Part shown: one piece after another, positions 21,269-33,974 of the stretch
How positions within the stretch are numbered: position 1 is the first letter of the stretch
Layout of the letters: every line of letters starts with the position of its first letter
Assembly (NCBI RefSeq): GCF_000764305.2
Contig: NW_025941278.1
Coordinates: 620,001 to 684,000 of the forward strand
Direction: 5' to 3'
Length of the DNA: 64,000 bases
Origin: Hyalella azteca
Lineage: Eukaryota; Arthropoda; Malacostraca; Amphipoda; Hyalellidae
The notes under the pieces: model-generated
What the model saw: only the letters and a program-made list of their open reading frames with translations
Databases searched by the model: none
What the model was told of the DNA's origin: nothing
Program-made: the position numbers and the translations under genes

Positions 21269-23094
21269 CTTTAACATTAAAGGAGAATGATGGCCTTCTT
21301 TTGGCAGACATTTTGGGTCTCGCTCTGCCACGACTTTCTTAACACATGAACACATTCTCCGGTTTATGAGTCGTGTTTAGTTGTTTTGGCACGCATTTAC
21401 ACTAGGTTGTGTTAAAGCATTTTATTGGTTGCCATTGAGTTCAATAATATCTTTTATTTTTACCCGGATTCCTAAATATTCCCGGATTTACTTCTAAAAA
21501 AATTCTGTAACCCTAACCAGAATTCTTCATGTGAAAAAAATGTATTTAATAATCTATTATTTCTGTCAAACAAAAAGTCTCAGCTACAAAAAATTTTGCA
21601 TATGATAATTTTAATGACATTTTGTATTGGGGCAAAAAAATAATCGCCTCTATTTAGCCGTCGATGCTGCAGATTTTTTAAAAGTAAACCATGATAAGTT
21701 CATTTTTTACCAATATGCAAGGACAGAATTTTTTATTCCCAATTAGTCCCATTTTAATTGATCCACATGCCGGCATTTGCCAACGATTATGTTGGCTAAC
21801 GAACCATCAGGCCGGGTGACGCGGGATGACCGGTCTCATAGGGCTTTGGGTGACGAATGTACAAATATAAGGGAACAGAGTATGAAGGCATCGCTTATTA
21901 TATGGTTTTTAAAAAATAGTTTGGTATAAATTTAATAGAATTATAGCAAATAATTTATTTATACAGGTCATTTTAACAGCTTGATTTGACATATTATTAT
22001 TATAAAGCTAAAATTTAATTACCTAAACCTTGAAGTAAGTCGACGTAGTCTCTCTAGCTGTGATTGCTGGAATCGAAGAATTCTGTGGAAACATTGAAAC
22101 GCATAAAATTAAGGGGTCAAGCAACTATCTGTGCGGGCAGTATTTTATAACGATTTCAATTGCTGAATGTTTTATTAAAACTCGGCGTTCTAAAAAAAGT
22201 TGACGTAAAAACTCGGCGTAAATCGAAATTGTACGGGAATGAACTTGGCAAGATTTTCTCGACACCCGAGGTTTTTATGTTTTGGGCATCATGGCTTGAT
22301 TAAAATGAATTGCGCATGCAACTGAATGATATTTACAAGAATGTCAGGAATGAAACATTATTGAACATGAAATGAATGTTTCACCATCCCTATTTTGACG
22401 ACTTTCAGAGAACTATTGAAGCTGAGTATTCATTATGCGTTTTTTATGAATAAATTATTTTTGTTATTGTCAATTTTGATTTTTCGAGATTTAGAGAAAA
22501 GTTTTCCTTGAGAATTTCTTAGTTATATTCAGAAGCACAGTTTGTTGATGTGTGTGATGCTTCCAAACCAGTAAATACGAACCGATAAACATTTACCAGA
22601 GCGATTTTGTATTTTTGCATAACCAAAGGACTTTGACCATTCAGAATTACTACAAAAAAATACAGAACAGCACATTTAGTGCAGGTATGAAGTTTTAGTG
22701 GCATTAGTGCCACAGCTAAATGTGACTGCTCCCATTTTATCTAACTCCTATGAATTTCGTACTACTGAATCTATCAATACTCAATAATAATAAACCTAAT
22801 AATAATAATAGCCACAGTGAACGCAATGGCGGGGTTTTGAAAATTTTTCATTCAATTTGGGACAGCAAAGCGCTCTTTCAGAATTATTTGTTCTATACAT
22901 GAGGTTCTCAATATATTTCATTTCGATTCTCTGAAGCAAATTCGACGCTGGTTGAGGTGGCAATTGATGAAATATTTTTGTGGAGCTTGAATAACGTACG
23001 CGGAGGCACTATCAATGTAGATCTATTTAAACAATTTCTTATTACCACATTTGTTTAGTCTTCACTCCTTCAGAAATTGAGAGTACCAAACAAA
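21269..23094. other. AT-rich sequence, no feature
   Basis: No coding block with splice context, no array. A GC patch at 21770-21850 has no structure I recognise. Confidence 0.5.
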
Positions 23095-23350
23095 TATTTT
23101 GTTACGTTTTTACTGATAACGTTATGATGCTAAACATAACGGATTATATCATGCATTGAACAGTTAGAAATTTTTACTGATAACGTTTTGAACCTAAACA
23201 TAACGGATTATTTCGTGTAATGAAGACGTTAACATTTTTACTTGTCACATTATGGTCTTAAACACAACGGATTATATCAAGTATTGAACCAGTTGAAAAG
23301 TTTACTCATCACTTTATGATCATAAACACACAACTGATTCTATCATCTAA
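23095..23350. repeat. ~60-bp diverged tandem repeat, ~4 copies
   Basis: Copies share tttttactgataacgtta, aacataacggattatatca and gttgaaa, with substantial divergence, so this is an old array. Confidence 0.85.
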
Positions 23351-23785
23351 TGAGAGATAAAACTGTTTACTCGTGACGCTAAACAAATTGTAGATTGTTG
23401 AAAATTTTCAGCCGATTCATTGGTCTATCATTTCCCGAGCGGGAGATAATGCTCATAGATTCATTTCAGTTTAACTCCCGCCATTCTTTCTTATTTCATC
23501 TGGTATGAAATATTAATTTAATAAATAATTTTCAAAATTTTCAGCGATCAAAGCACTTTTTGTTCACATTTTAGTCAGTTCATCGTACGTTCAGTGTAAT
23601 TTATCCGTCATCATTTATTTGCCGGGCTATTCTATTCATTTTCTTTTATTCTTTTTATTCTTCTCTTCACCACAATCTACATAATAGAAAATCTTTAACT
23701 CAATTCCAGCTTTCTCGTCACACCTGATATTGAGTGAGCCCTGAACATGAGCTGGACACTACACATTACTATCAAGCAGATATAT

Positions 23786-23890
23786 CTTCGTTGAACATCT
23801 TCGCTGAACATCATCTTCGTTAAACATCATCTTCGTTGAACAACATCTACGTTGAGCATCATATTCGTTGAGCATCATCTTCGTTGAACA
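23786..23890. repeat. 16-bp minisatellite, ~6 copies
   Basis: Unit cgttgaacatcatctt repeated at 16-bp steps with single-base differences. Confidence 0.93.
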
Positions 23891-26086
23891 TCAGAAACAA
23901 ACTTTTTGGTTCAGGCGAGAAAAGAAATTGACTTCTGAAGTCTGTGCTAAATTATTCGCTGCAGCGACGGCTCAGGCGGATTGTGTTTACGTGCTAAAAG
24001 ATTTTCATGCTGAACATAACCGAGGATATTTTCCTGCCACGAATTCAATATGAACTCGAGGCTGGGGGCAGCTCAGAAGAAATCAGGTGAGATTTCCTGC
24101 GCCTGAAATTTTAATTAAAATGTCGAGCCTTTGAGAGATACGGGAACATACAGGAAAACATATGTAGTTTACTGAGGAACAAATTGAAGATTTATGTTCA
24201 ATTATTGTGTTTATCGTCTTAGAAGTTGAAGAAAATAGTAGTTCAAATATTGTGATTTGAACGTCTAAAACATATTCACAAGTTGGCGACTAAAACGATT
24301 GAATTGCTAGAATATTTTTAGTTCAGCGATCGGCCTGATGCCATTAATTAATATGAAAAGTATTTACATGAATGATTATGTACACCAATTAAATTCAATA
24401 ATTAAATGTATTTCGTTTCAATTACTTGCATGTAATAAGACACGTTTAACGAAATTGTATTGCATTCGAATTTTATAGAGACGAGAATTATGATTGTTTT
24501 GCTATTAATTTGTCTGTAATATACTAATGCTTGTCATGACGGATGGCGGGGCGGTGTGGTTGTGTTGGCTCAAGCGCCCGTGCAGAATAGAACATTTACA
24601 TGATATGTTTCCATCTTACATTACCGGAGGTCATAAGCACGGTACATTACCATGCTATTTTACACCAGACGATCAATAAGATCATTTATTCACTTAAATC
24701 AACCAGGGCTATTGAAACCTTGAATTGACTCAGTACAACACCATACAATATTTATTTTCTTGTTCAATAACATAGCTTATTTATTATAAATCGATATAGG
24801 AAATTATGGTATAGCATCAACATACTTTATTTATACAGAATTTTAGCATTGTGAGTTGAGCTAGGTTATCTACACAATTCAGTAAAATGTTTACAATCTT
24901 CTGCAATGAAATAAAACATGATCACAATAATTAACATGGTATGTATGTAATTCGATAGTTAGTAGATAGTACAGAGTAGGTATAGAGTAAATAGTAGTAA
25001 ATAAAATTTGATTTCCAATAATGCAAGTTAATTTTACAAAGAAGAATCCACTCCTGTTTGATCTTTTACTTAGATTATCTATCCAGACACGGAGTCAATT
25101 AATCTTTGATTAGTTATAACGATGACCATTCCTTGAGTTTTAAAAACAAAATAAGTTAAAAAAATTGTCAAATATAAATAGCGTGTAATACGCTCAATAT
25201 CTGAGCATAGAGAGAGAAGCTTTACCTTTTCACATAAAGAGAAGCTTCATGTCAGTGTTTCTTATGTGATAAGAAACATATAATAATTTATTTCTATAAA
25301 GGAATTTTCTGCATTTTCTGCTTGTTGCTTAAACAAGCAACGTGCCCTAGTCCCTGAGCTCTTCCGTCATGCATGCTCTTCAAGCAAAGCAGCGGGTAAG
25401 ATTTACCCTAAAACAATGTTGTTACCCTAACATGAATACATCAAAGACATATTTGCAGGAGCAAAATTTCCTTTATAAAGTTAAGTATAAAAGAGAATGT
25501 CAATCTCATAAACAAATTAAATCATTTTCTTTTCATTTAAGAAGCACGAATTTATTTCGGCTGCAGAACAATTATACATTCTTGCGGAGATCTAGACCTT
25601 AATATGTCTCGATGTCATGAAACCGAGTTAATCGAGGATTCAAGACATCTGTCTTTGAGGTTAAAGGAAAAATGTGTGAAAAGCACATAGAATTAGTTTT
25701 TATATTAAAGATATAATAATGATGCATTGAGTGCATCAAGTGAGTTTCAGTAGCTCGCACATTAAAGATAGGATAACAAATAGAATTTATACGGTAGGGC
25801 GGAATATGTGTGGACGATACTATTCAATTTGCGTTCTAAAGCGCTAAATCAAAACTACGAGATCCTGAAAAATGTGTGTATTTTTGCCCTGCTCACCGCA
25901 TATGTTCGATAATTAATTATTTTTTTTTAATTTATACTATATTTTAAAGCCCATTAATTGTTGACGATAGACGCTGTGTGAATGGAGCGACTGAAGGCAA
26001 CAAAGTATCGTAGTCGGAGTTCAATGCCGCTCGCCAGCTCCCGAGTGTCAGTAATGAAAACTTTAAATTATTACTTGGCTGCTTAC
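23891..26086. other. AT-rich sequence with one weak coding-like patch
   Basis: 23890-24075 is open on both strands; on the plus strand a donor-like CAG|GTGAGAT lies at 24086. I could not decide on a gene. The rest, to 26086, shows nothing. Confidence 0.4.
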
Positions 26087-26154
26087 GTCGGCTGGTGCTT
26101 TGTAAGCGCTCAGCTGTGTCGGGATTTTGGGCCTTGAGGAGAAGTTTTTGGGAG
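26087..26154 (-). CDS. Probable short exon of the minus-strand gene
   Basis: 68 bases with an excellent polypyrimidine acceptor (ccctcttccccttcacccag) before 26154 and strong donor GAC|GTAAGC after 26087. Two frames are open: PKNFSSRPKIPTQLSAYK then APAD (entry phase 1, exit 0), or SQKLLLKAQNPDTAERLQ then STSR (entry 2, exit 1). Both look like the disordered linker of the downstream exons. The array at 26155-26400, whose units carry cccag|CTCCCAAA, sits on the acceptor. The gene it belongs to is inferred from strand and context only. Confidence 0.38.
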
Positions 26155-26400
26155 CTGGGTGAAGGGGAAGAGGGAATGGTTTTTGGGAGCTGGGGCGAGA
26201 AGGGGTCTTTGGGAGCTTCGGTCTTTGGGAGCTGAGTGGGGCAGGTGAAGTGGTCTTTGGAAGTCGGGGGTGAGAAGGGGTCTTTATGAGCAGAGTGGAA
26301 GAGGGTCCTTGCGTATCTTAGGGGTATTTCGCAGCTGGGTGGGTCTTTGAGGTCTTTGGGAGCTGGGTGGGTGTTGGAGTTCTGTGATCTGGAAGGGTTG
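26155..26400. repeat. Diverged repeat, gggagctggg and tctttgggagctg cores
   Basis: Irregular copies of gggagctgggtg...gggtctttgggagc. On the minus strand each carries a pyrimidine run and cccag|CTCCCAAA, a copy of the acceptor at 26155. Confidence 0.85.
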
Positions 26401-26655
26401 GATGGTGCATATGGCTGGTGATGAACATGGCTGGTGATGAACGTGGCTGGTGAGGAACATGGCTGGTGAGGAACATGGCTGGTGAGGAAAATGGCTGGTG
26501 AGGAACATGGCTGGTGAGGAACATGGCTGGTGAGGAACATGGCTGGTGAGGAAGATGGCTGGTGAGGAACATGGCTGGTGAGGAAGATGGCTTGTGAGGA
26601 ACATGGCTGTTGAGGAAGATGGCTGTTGAGGAACATGGCGGGTGAAGAACATGGC
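26399..26655. repeat. 16-bp minisatellite, ~16 copies
   Basis: Unit gaggaacatggctggt with variants (gaagatggct, gaaaatggct). Three units make 48 bases, so all minus-strand frames stay open and give a 16-residue period (MFLTSHVPHQPCSSPA). The long open frame at 25944-26636 is a by-product of this array and the one beside it. Confidence 0.95.
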
Positions 26656-28503
26656 TTGTGCGTTTTATACCTCCCAGAAATAAGGTTGAGTTGGGTGAGC
26701 GCTCAAGATAGCTGATGGCGGATCAATGAACGGCTTGACATAAGTATATCGCGATTGATATAATCATTTGCAGAGGTTGCAGATAAAATTTCATTAATAA
26801 ATTTGTAAGAGAATCCACCATTGGATAAAATTTCTGCAGAATTTTGTTCCGGTCGGCAAAATTTGTAACATTGAACATTTTGAGTGTGACAGCAGTTGTC
26901 ATGTTTCTGAACGTTGTGGTCACTTTTTGCATCGTGAGCACATCCGGCGTCCCGGCCAGTAGATCCCAAAAGTCGACATGCTGAACTTATTTCCACTTCG
27001 ATATGAAAGTCGTCTCGTTTCGAAAACGTGGATGATTTTTCATGTCATCGTCGACTGACGACGATTCGACTAACTATCGGTATAAATTATAGATCTTAAA
27101 TTATTAATTGAGAATATAATTACAACTGCACTCCCCCTAACTGCAATTAGTGTCTAAATGTGTTCAATTAAGCCCTTCCTAATAAGCCCACGTCGCTGCG
27201 AAATAAGGGCCGCAGTTACGGAGATGTCGTTTTAAGATCTCATCATTAATTTTTCTCTCACCGTAGAGCAGCGCTTATAAAAGGATTTAATGAACATTAG
27301 GGGAAAATTACCAGCATCGTGGGTGATAATAGGTAGTGGTTTCGGGAAGAAATTTCTGGCTTTGACAAAATCATGAGTAAAGTAATTAAGTCCAGGCAAA
27401 TCATAAAGTAATTAATGGTATTTTAAAGTGGAATTTATAGTCACTTTCTAAAGTACATTATATGATCATATAAGTACATATAAAAAGTATATCACTGATC
27501 CAACTTGTTACATATTTTTAATTCCATCACATCATCAATATCTTGCACGTGTTGAAAGAGCACCCATTGTAAAAATTCATTAAGTAAAGTTATTTATTAC
27601 CAAATCTTCACGAAATTCTGAACATCAAAATTCTTGTCTCTGGGCATATTTAACCCAGAAATTATTTTGTGGCTTCACCTATACCTTCTTATGAAACAAC
27701 TGCATTTTCTAAAAATTCCTGAAGTTATCGGGAAGCTTCTGCTTTTCTTCCAGTCTAAAAGTTTTCGGCTCATTACCCGTATGTAAAGTTTGGAGAGCGG
27801 CAATCACCAGATATTGCACTTCTGGCCCAATGGTCGATAACCTTGTATGGCGACGAGGATTCATAAGTGGAGACAACGCTAACAAAGCTGCGCCAAATTA
27901 CGCCAGATGAATCATCTCGTTTTGTGCAATTGGCAAACCCAATTACAGCGACAGTCTGCACTTCACAGACATTGAAAGGACCAAGAGATGGAAGGAACAG
28001 AATTTAAAAGATTGTAAACACGTGCCGAAATTTAATTAATTTGCAGTAGATATCGTGCAACATGACAACTGCCGTACGTTTTTGTTAATATTATATAGTA
28101 TCTATTTATTTGCAAATATATTTCATTTAAATAAAATTTATATAAAGTTATTCTACTATATTGCGTTAGAACCGAGTTTAACCACACACATGTGTCAGCG
28201 GAGGAACAAATTGAAGAATCTCGATTATCGCACGTGTCTTCGGATCAGCCTTATAAATCCTTCTATGACAAATTATGACAAATTAGTTTCAGTTCATGAA
28301 TCTATAGAAGCGCTGAGTAGTCGGAAATTAAAGGACTTTAAGACTCCTGCTCTCACAGTAACTCGATTGATGAGTCTAAATCCCATTCGAGCTCCTGATT
28401 TAATTTTATTTTTATTTTTAAAGTCCGTGGCAAGCGTGATATATGGCGTCAGATGCAGAGGACCAAAGCGTGATATGGTTTAACATTAGATAAGTTCGCA
28501 TAT
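26656..28503. other. AT-rich sequence, no supported gene
   Basis: Open frames at 26703-26996 (minus) and 28055-28483 (plus, 142 codons, Leu/Ile/Tyr-rich) lack splice, domain or codon support. Confidence 0.5.
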
Positions 28504-28703
28504 AAGGGTACGCACACAGTGAAAGCAGGTTTGCCCGCGCGGGCAACCTGCTCCAACCTGCCACATGAATGAACATAGGATAATAATGTAAGTGTTCACA
28601 GTGAAAATCTGTACGAATAGGCTTCTGTATTCTATGGTTTCAGGCGCCAGCCTGAGCAGGTAACCAGCATGCTGGCAACCTGCTTTCACTGTGTGCGTAC
28701 CTT
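28504..28703. mobile_element. 200-bp MITE with ~30-bp terminal inverted repeats
   Basis: The left end AAGGGTACGCACACAGTGAA continuing agcaggtt is mirrored at the right end by its reverse complement (AAGGTACGCACACAGTGAAA on the minus strand, continuing gcaggttgcc). One inserted G separates the ends. Inside lies a second palindrome, gcccgcgcgggc. Too short to encode a transposase, so a non-autonomous DNA element. No convincing target-site duplication was found. Confidence 0.9.
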
Positions 28704-28944
28704 AACTCATTTAATATAACATGTTTTAAATCCGAATATTTACAGTTCTTTAGATTCCGGATATCTGAGCTTCTGACATTGATATTCCTATCCGAATTTT
28801 AAAATAGGATGCGGTATATATGGCGACCGAATTTCATAGAAATTAATAAAAATCGTTCATACAAAAACTTCAAATGCAAAAGATTTCCGATTGTGTTAGC
28901 GTTATTGGGATACTACTCAGACGTTCTTTTTTATTTTTTTTATT

Positions 28945-29070
28945 AAAATTTTGATCGTAGAATCAAAATTTTGATCGTAGAACAATGAAATGTTATTAAA
29001 ATTCTGATCATAGAATACAAAGTTTGATCGTAGAATAATAAAATTTAAATAAAATTTTGATCGTAGAATC
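28945..29070. repeat. ~20-bp repeat, aaaattttgatcgtagaat, ~6 copies
   Basis: Tandem and near-tandem copies with spacing of about 20 to 40 bases. Confidence 0.88.
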
Positions 29071-29597
29071 TGATCCTATTGCTCGATTGCCTTATTTTTA
29101 AAACATTAACACTCTTCAGCATTTAGTTCAGCGCGATGTTCTCAAAACATTCGTACTTTGATTGTGAAGGAGCAGCTTACAGTGAATGGAAGAGCTGCAG
29201 GTAGAAAAGGCAGTGTACACTGGAGTTAAAATGACGTAAGAAAATCTCAGCGCGAAAGCACAGACACGCATTATATTCCTACGGCCTTCTAGGGCAGCAC
29301 AACGAACGGTAATGAACTCTTGAATTTATGGACGAAGTCACCCAACTTCGTCCAGGATGGAACCAAGAAACGAGGTACTTTTAGATCAGTATTTGTGTAA
29401 TCCTTGAAAATCATAAATAGAAATGCTTCTTTCCTCGAAACGAGCGAAACGAGAAGCCACCAGCGCTATTTATTCTCTAAAATGAAATGTTTTTACAATG
29501 TTTAAATTATCTTACTTCATTAATTAACTATGAAATGCTAGTAAAAGTAAAGCCGGATAGTAAATGGCTGATTTGTTGTGAGGTAGTCATTGTTTAC

Positions 29598-29740
29598 GAG
29601 GATCGTTGGGAAGTTTCGTGCTAGACGGCTGTAAAAGTCATCATAAGTACGCAGTGAAGCGCTAGCAAGTTTGGCTACGGGATTATCCTTAGCGCGCTGA
29701 AGCTTCCAATCATCACGAGCCGAGCCCAGACTTCTTGCCA
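29598..29740 (-). other. Candidate exon on the minus strand
   Basis: 143 bases between agaagctttcag and the donor CTC|GTAAACA. Entry phase 1, exit phase 0, 47 open codons: ARSLGSARDDWKLQRAKD, NPVAKLASASLRTYDDFY and SRLARNFPTIL. The composition differs from the Ser/Pro-rich exons, more like a folded helix. The donor is only fair and there is no array. Gene unknown. Confidence 0.22.
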
Positions 29741-29826
29741 CTGAAAGCTTCTACCCATAAACCGGGCCCAGTATGTCACGAAGGTGAAAGTGCTCGGTAC
29801 ACAGAGAGAAATAAGTGGGACAGTGT

Positions 29827-29860
29827 CTAACTAAACCCACCATGCAGTAGGTTTAGTTAG
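29827..29860. other. Perfect 11-bp inverted repeat, 12-base loop
   Basis: CTAACTAAACC and GGTTTAGTTAG form a perfect hairpin arm pair around ccaccatgcagta-like loop sequence. It is followed at 29861-29892 by a motif shared with 49901-49933, so it may be the end of a dispersed element. Confidence 0.8.
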
Positions 29861-29892
29861 GAAAGTCGTCTGTAATTGGCTGACGGAGTTAC

Positions 29893-32800
29893 TAATTTGT
29901 AACTACTTATAATAATGTGGTTATCCTGGTGTGTAGTATGGTGTGAAATTATATTGGATAGCCCGGAAGATAGATTTTGTTCGAGATGAACATATTGTTG
30001 GAAGACTTAACTATATACGAATGCTACATTATTGATCGTTTCATTGAGGTTACAATAACTCTACGGACGCTTACGAAACTTGTTTGTTTAGTGTGTTTTT
30101 AAAGCTTGAGCCCTGTGCGTTGAGAAATTTTCATTAGTAAATAATATATATAATTATATCATCCATACCTGGCTGATAAGGTGTCATGATAATCTATTTA
30201 GAACTCAATTTAAATTACAGTTGATTTGATTGATGAAAATTCTACCCGGCAATTTAATCTGGGGCTAATATCTCTTGTAGGAAATTTCCATTTCAACGTA
30301 ACGTGAATATTTTTCCAGTCTAATTAAAACTATTCAGAACACACTTCACTTATCGTCACATTTTTGAAATTCGTTGAAATTCTTTGAATAAGTTTGTCTA
30401 TTAAATCGCGTGTTGATTTTCCCGATTGAGAACAGTTCTCGGAGAGGTTCATCGTTCTTTCTTAACCCACGCAAGCGTTTTAGCCGCTGCTTTTCTAACG
30501 TCATTTACCAGAGATTTTTTCATGTGAATTGAGAATTTCTTCGTTCCAGATTTTTAAAGCCATAAACCATCGCCTCTTCAGGGCACCTGCATTTTTTTTA
30601 AATAAACTATCCGCTTTTTGAAGACATTTTTTGCGTTTTCTAGATTACAGTCATTTTCGCACCGTGAAAAAATCACCAAAATAACGGCACTTCAAAAGTT
30701 TATTGCCAGACGTGGGAGGCAGTAACGCTGCAACATTTTGCCAAGCATGGCTAGAGGTGCTACCAGCCTATATAATAAATTCATTATAACCAATTTATAT
30801 CACACAAGAGTCGATTATTTACCTTCTGATCAAGAACAAATTTTTAATTAATGTTCTTAATCACATTAGAGGATCGCCCAGATGATGCGGTCATTAGCCT
30901 CAATTAAATAGATGATAGCTTCCCGTTATTAGTGATGCTGATTAAATTAATAGATTGAAAAATTGATACTATAAATAAAACTTCGTCTCGTTGGTGTGCC
31001 TGACGGAATTGTTTACGATAAAACTAAATTTATCGCAAAAAATAAATAAATAAATAATAAAAGTTTTTCTCTGCGCTAATTATAGAATCCAGATTACGCA
31101 TGCAGTTTTATATTTCAAATCTGGTTATGCAGATAATTACATTATCTATTATCTTCTTAGCGCATTTATTTATTTGCTTACTATACTTTTCGTATTGTTT
31201 ATATTTATTATTATATTTATTAGGTCATCCATTGACTGCCACGCGATGTATTGTCTTTAATAAAGAAAACTGTATGTTATTATATAATTAGAGAAAAATA
31301 ACCTCGTCGAGATAAGGAGCGTATAATGCATGGAAACTTGGAAATGCATAGCAAATGGTCATATTGATTTCGTATTTTCTTCTTGAAGCGAGAGAATATT
31401 TCGATAAATTTCAATTTATCACTAGAAAAGAAAAATTAATTGTGAAATAATATTTTCGATTATTCATTGTGCTGCAAAAATACTGTAAAGATATTTGAAA
31501 TAAAAAAAAACCTGAGGCACCTTATTAACTTGCAATAATCAATGCGAGACGTAACAATGGTTTCAAATGGGAAATGCTCTGCTTTAAAATCAAAGTACCT
31601 CGATTCCAACAAAATTGGCCTTGAATTTAAAACCAAGTCAAGTGTCAGGCATTCATATGTTTGGCTGGATCGTTGATCACTTGCACTATACACTAATTGA
31701 TACCCGGGGCCATGTTGCTCTGTCAAGCGCAGCACTTCGTTGTAGGTCACAGTATTCATAGGCGAAAAACTCACACAAAAATTGATGGATATTAATAGTG
31801 ATCATAATATTGACTTTACTCAAATTATAAGGAAGAAATCTGATAATTAAATGCAATGGAATTGGCCCCGAATGGGAAAAAAAATAGGAATGTACTTTGT
31901 TTGACAAAGTACATTCAAGTCAACCCTTTTTAACATTGTGAGGCTTCTTGAAACTATTAAAATGGATCAGCCGTCTATAAATAAGCTAATTTCTTTATTA
32001 ATAATATGAAATAATCCTACACTCGGAAGAGTAAGTGGGTCAAGGCAACTTATTTGCAAGAATCATCGACCCTGTTTGGGCTGTCATCAACGTTGCACGT
32101 TAATTAAAATAAATGCATTCATTTTTAGACAAGCAATTCAGTCTCTAATTAAAAAACTGAAATGTCAGATGACTCACTCATTTCCCTAAAGTTCATATGG
32201 ATGCTAGCTACTGTTACGATAGGCTAGTGATGATATCGAACTATGTCGGGCGGTGATGGAAGGCGCAACCTGACTGATTATATATTTCTAGGAAAGGGAT
32301 TGATTGCACGACTAAGTGCGTGAGGGATAAGTAAGACACTCCTTTATAAAGAACTTATCTTGTTACGGGAAGGATAGAAGAGAGTTATATAAGTGGTATA
32401 CGGCTAAGATGTCGGCCGTTAGGTCGGAGTTACTCTAACGCGAGTTCATGGTGCACTGAGAGAAATGGGCGGGTCTGGATGACCCACTTTGATGAGTCAA
32501 CCGCATCCAAAAATGAAGTACTTTCATGAAGTACTGTCAGTTAATGGGGACTTTAATAATATGCCCAGCAGCCATTTTATAGAATCACGGCTTCCGCCCA
32601 CTACTGAGGTCTTGAGTGCGTGATGTGGTCCATGCTGACTCAGGTCTAATACTTTTCCATCAATCTCTACCACGTCTAGTGAACATTACATCTCAATTAC
32701 AGATGATCTAATCTTCGAATATAATTATAATGAATAGATTGAAACGTCTGTCTGTCACGGGACAACTGCAATAATATTAAGTGGTACTTCAAATACGAGT

Positions 32801-33974
32801 TAATTTTATACAGTATCAAGTTATTTCTTTTGCTCATCGGAGCAACAACAGTGATGCTCAATGCATCGAAGTCGGTAGCAAGCGCCGGACGTTGTGATAA
32901 CATAAATAGACATCCTAAAAGAAATACAGGATGCATATGCATGCTTTTCAGTGCAGAAATCGAATAGTTTGTTAGACTCTTCATGTTCGTTTATGTTGAA
33001 GGTAGATCTATCGTTAACTAATTAAAACGTTCAATATAAGTAGGAGACTTGTTTGTTAAAAAATTAAAAGTATAATTTTTTTGGAATTAGTACGAGTAGT
33101 TCAATCGTTTATTAAACACTTTCAAATACGTTTTATGGAGCAGATCACGAGTTTATTGTACAATCTGTTTTAGATGCTATGCAGGAAGTTGAACCATTGG
33201 AATACTTTTACAAATCAATCACACTAGAAAAGACAATACACGATTACGTACAAGTTATGCAAGAGCAGTTGAATTTCTGTTATTTAATCGTGATGGAGTT
33301 TGCCAGAAAAAGAATAGTCTATCAGAATTCTTAAATTACTGATTAAAGTTTGTGAGTAGCAGAGTTCAAAATTGTGAAATCTAGAAAAAACATGACGCCG
33401 TACTTTTTAATGTTTTTACTGTGGAAATAAACAATGGTAACGGTGAGACCATTCATGTAAGGATTATGGGTAGCGTTCACCGCAATTGTGTTCATACATG
33501 CAAAGGCATCGTTAAAGAACCAATCGATCCCCAATCCTATTATTATGTACATTCTTGGGGTCAATTTTACGATCATCGGAGAACTTACGATCACAGGAAT
33601 AAAGACTGAGAATGTAATAAAAGTTAACTCATTTCGCAGCTGCTAGTATAACAACGTCGATTTTACTAGCAAAGACTTGGCATTATGGCGACATAAGCGG
33701 CGTTCAAATTCTTGTAAATAATTGACAAATCATAAATCCGCCTTCCATTCACGTTAAATTTTCCAAATAATTTTACCGAACGCAAGCGCGGAATTCGAGC
33801 TTCATCGTAAAACTGTACTAAAACTCACACAAAATGTCAGCGTAAGAGTTTTGACCTCAAGTTAACTCACCATCAATGCTGCACTACTATAATCGTGGAT
33901 TATATGGGCGTCGTATAATCGTACGGCTTAAAGTCACGATGCGCATTGAGCAGTACAAGCTTAGCTCCGCCTCG
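29893..33974. other. Long AT-rich stretch without supported genes
   Basis: About 4 kb. On the minus strand near 33872-33930 a short open stretch (VRLYDAHIIHDYSSAALM) ends at a consensus donor ATG|GTGAGTTA, but its acceptor is poor. Other open frames have no support. Confidence 0.4.

Noticed and set aside
23868..24086. Short plus-strand block ending at a GTGAGAT donor
   Set aside because: All three plus frames and a minus frame are open; no acceptor or partner exon could be linked.
25944..26636. 230-codon open frame on the minus strand
   Set aside because: It spans two minisatellites whose units lack stops; all three frames are open and the peptide simply repeats every 16 residues. Only the splice-bounded block at 26087-26154 is kept as a candidate.
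28055..28483. 142-codon plus-strand open frame
   Set aside because: AT-rich codon content, no domain, no splice or promoter support.
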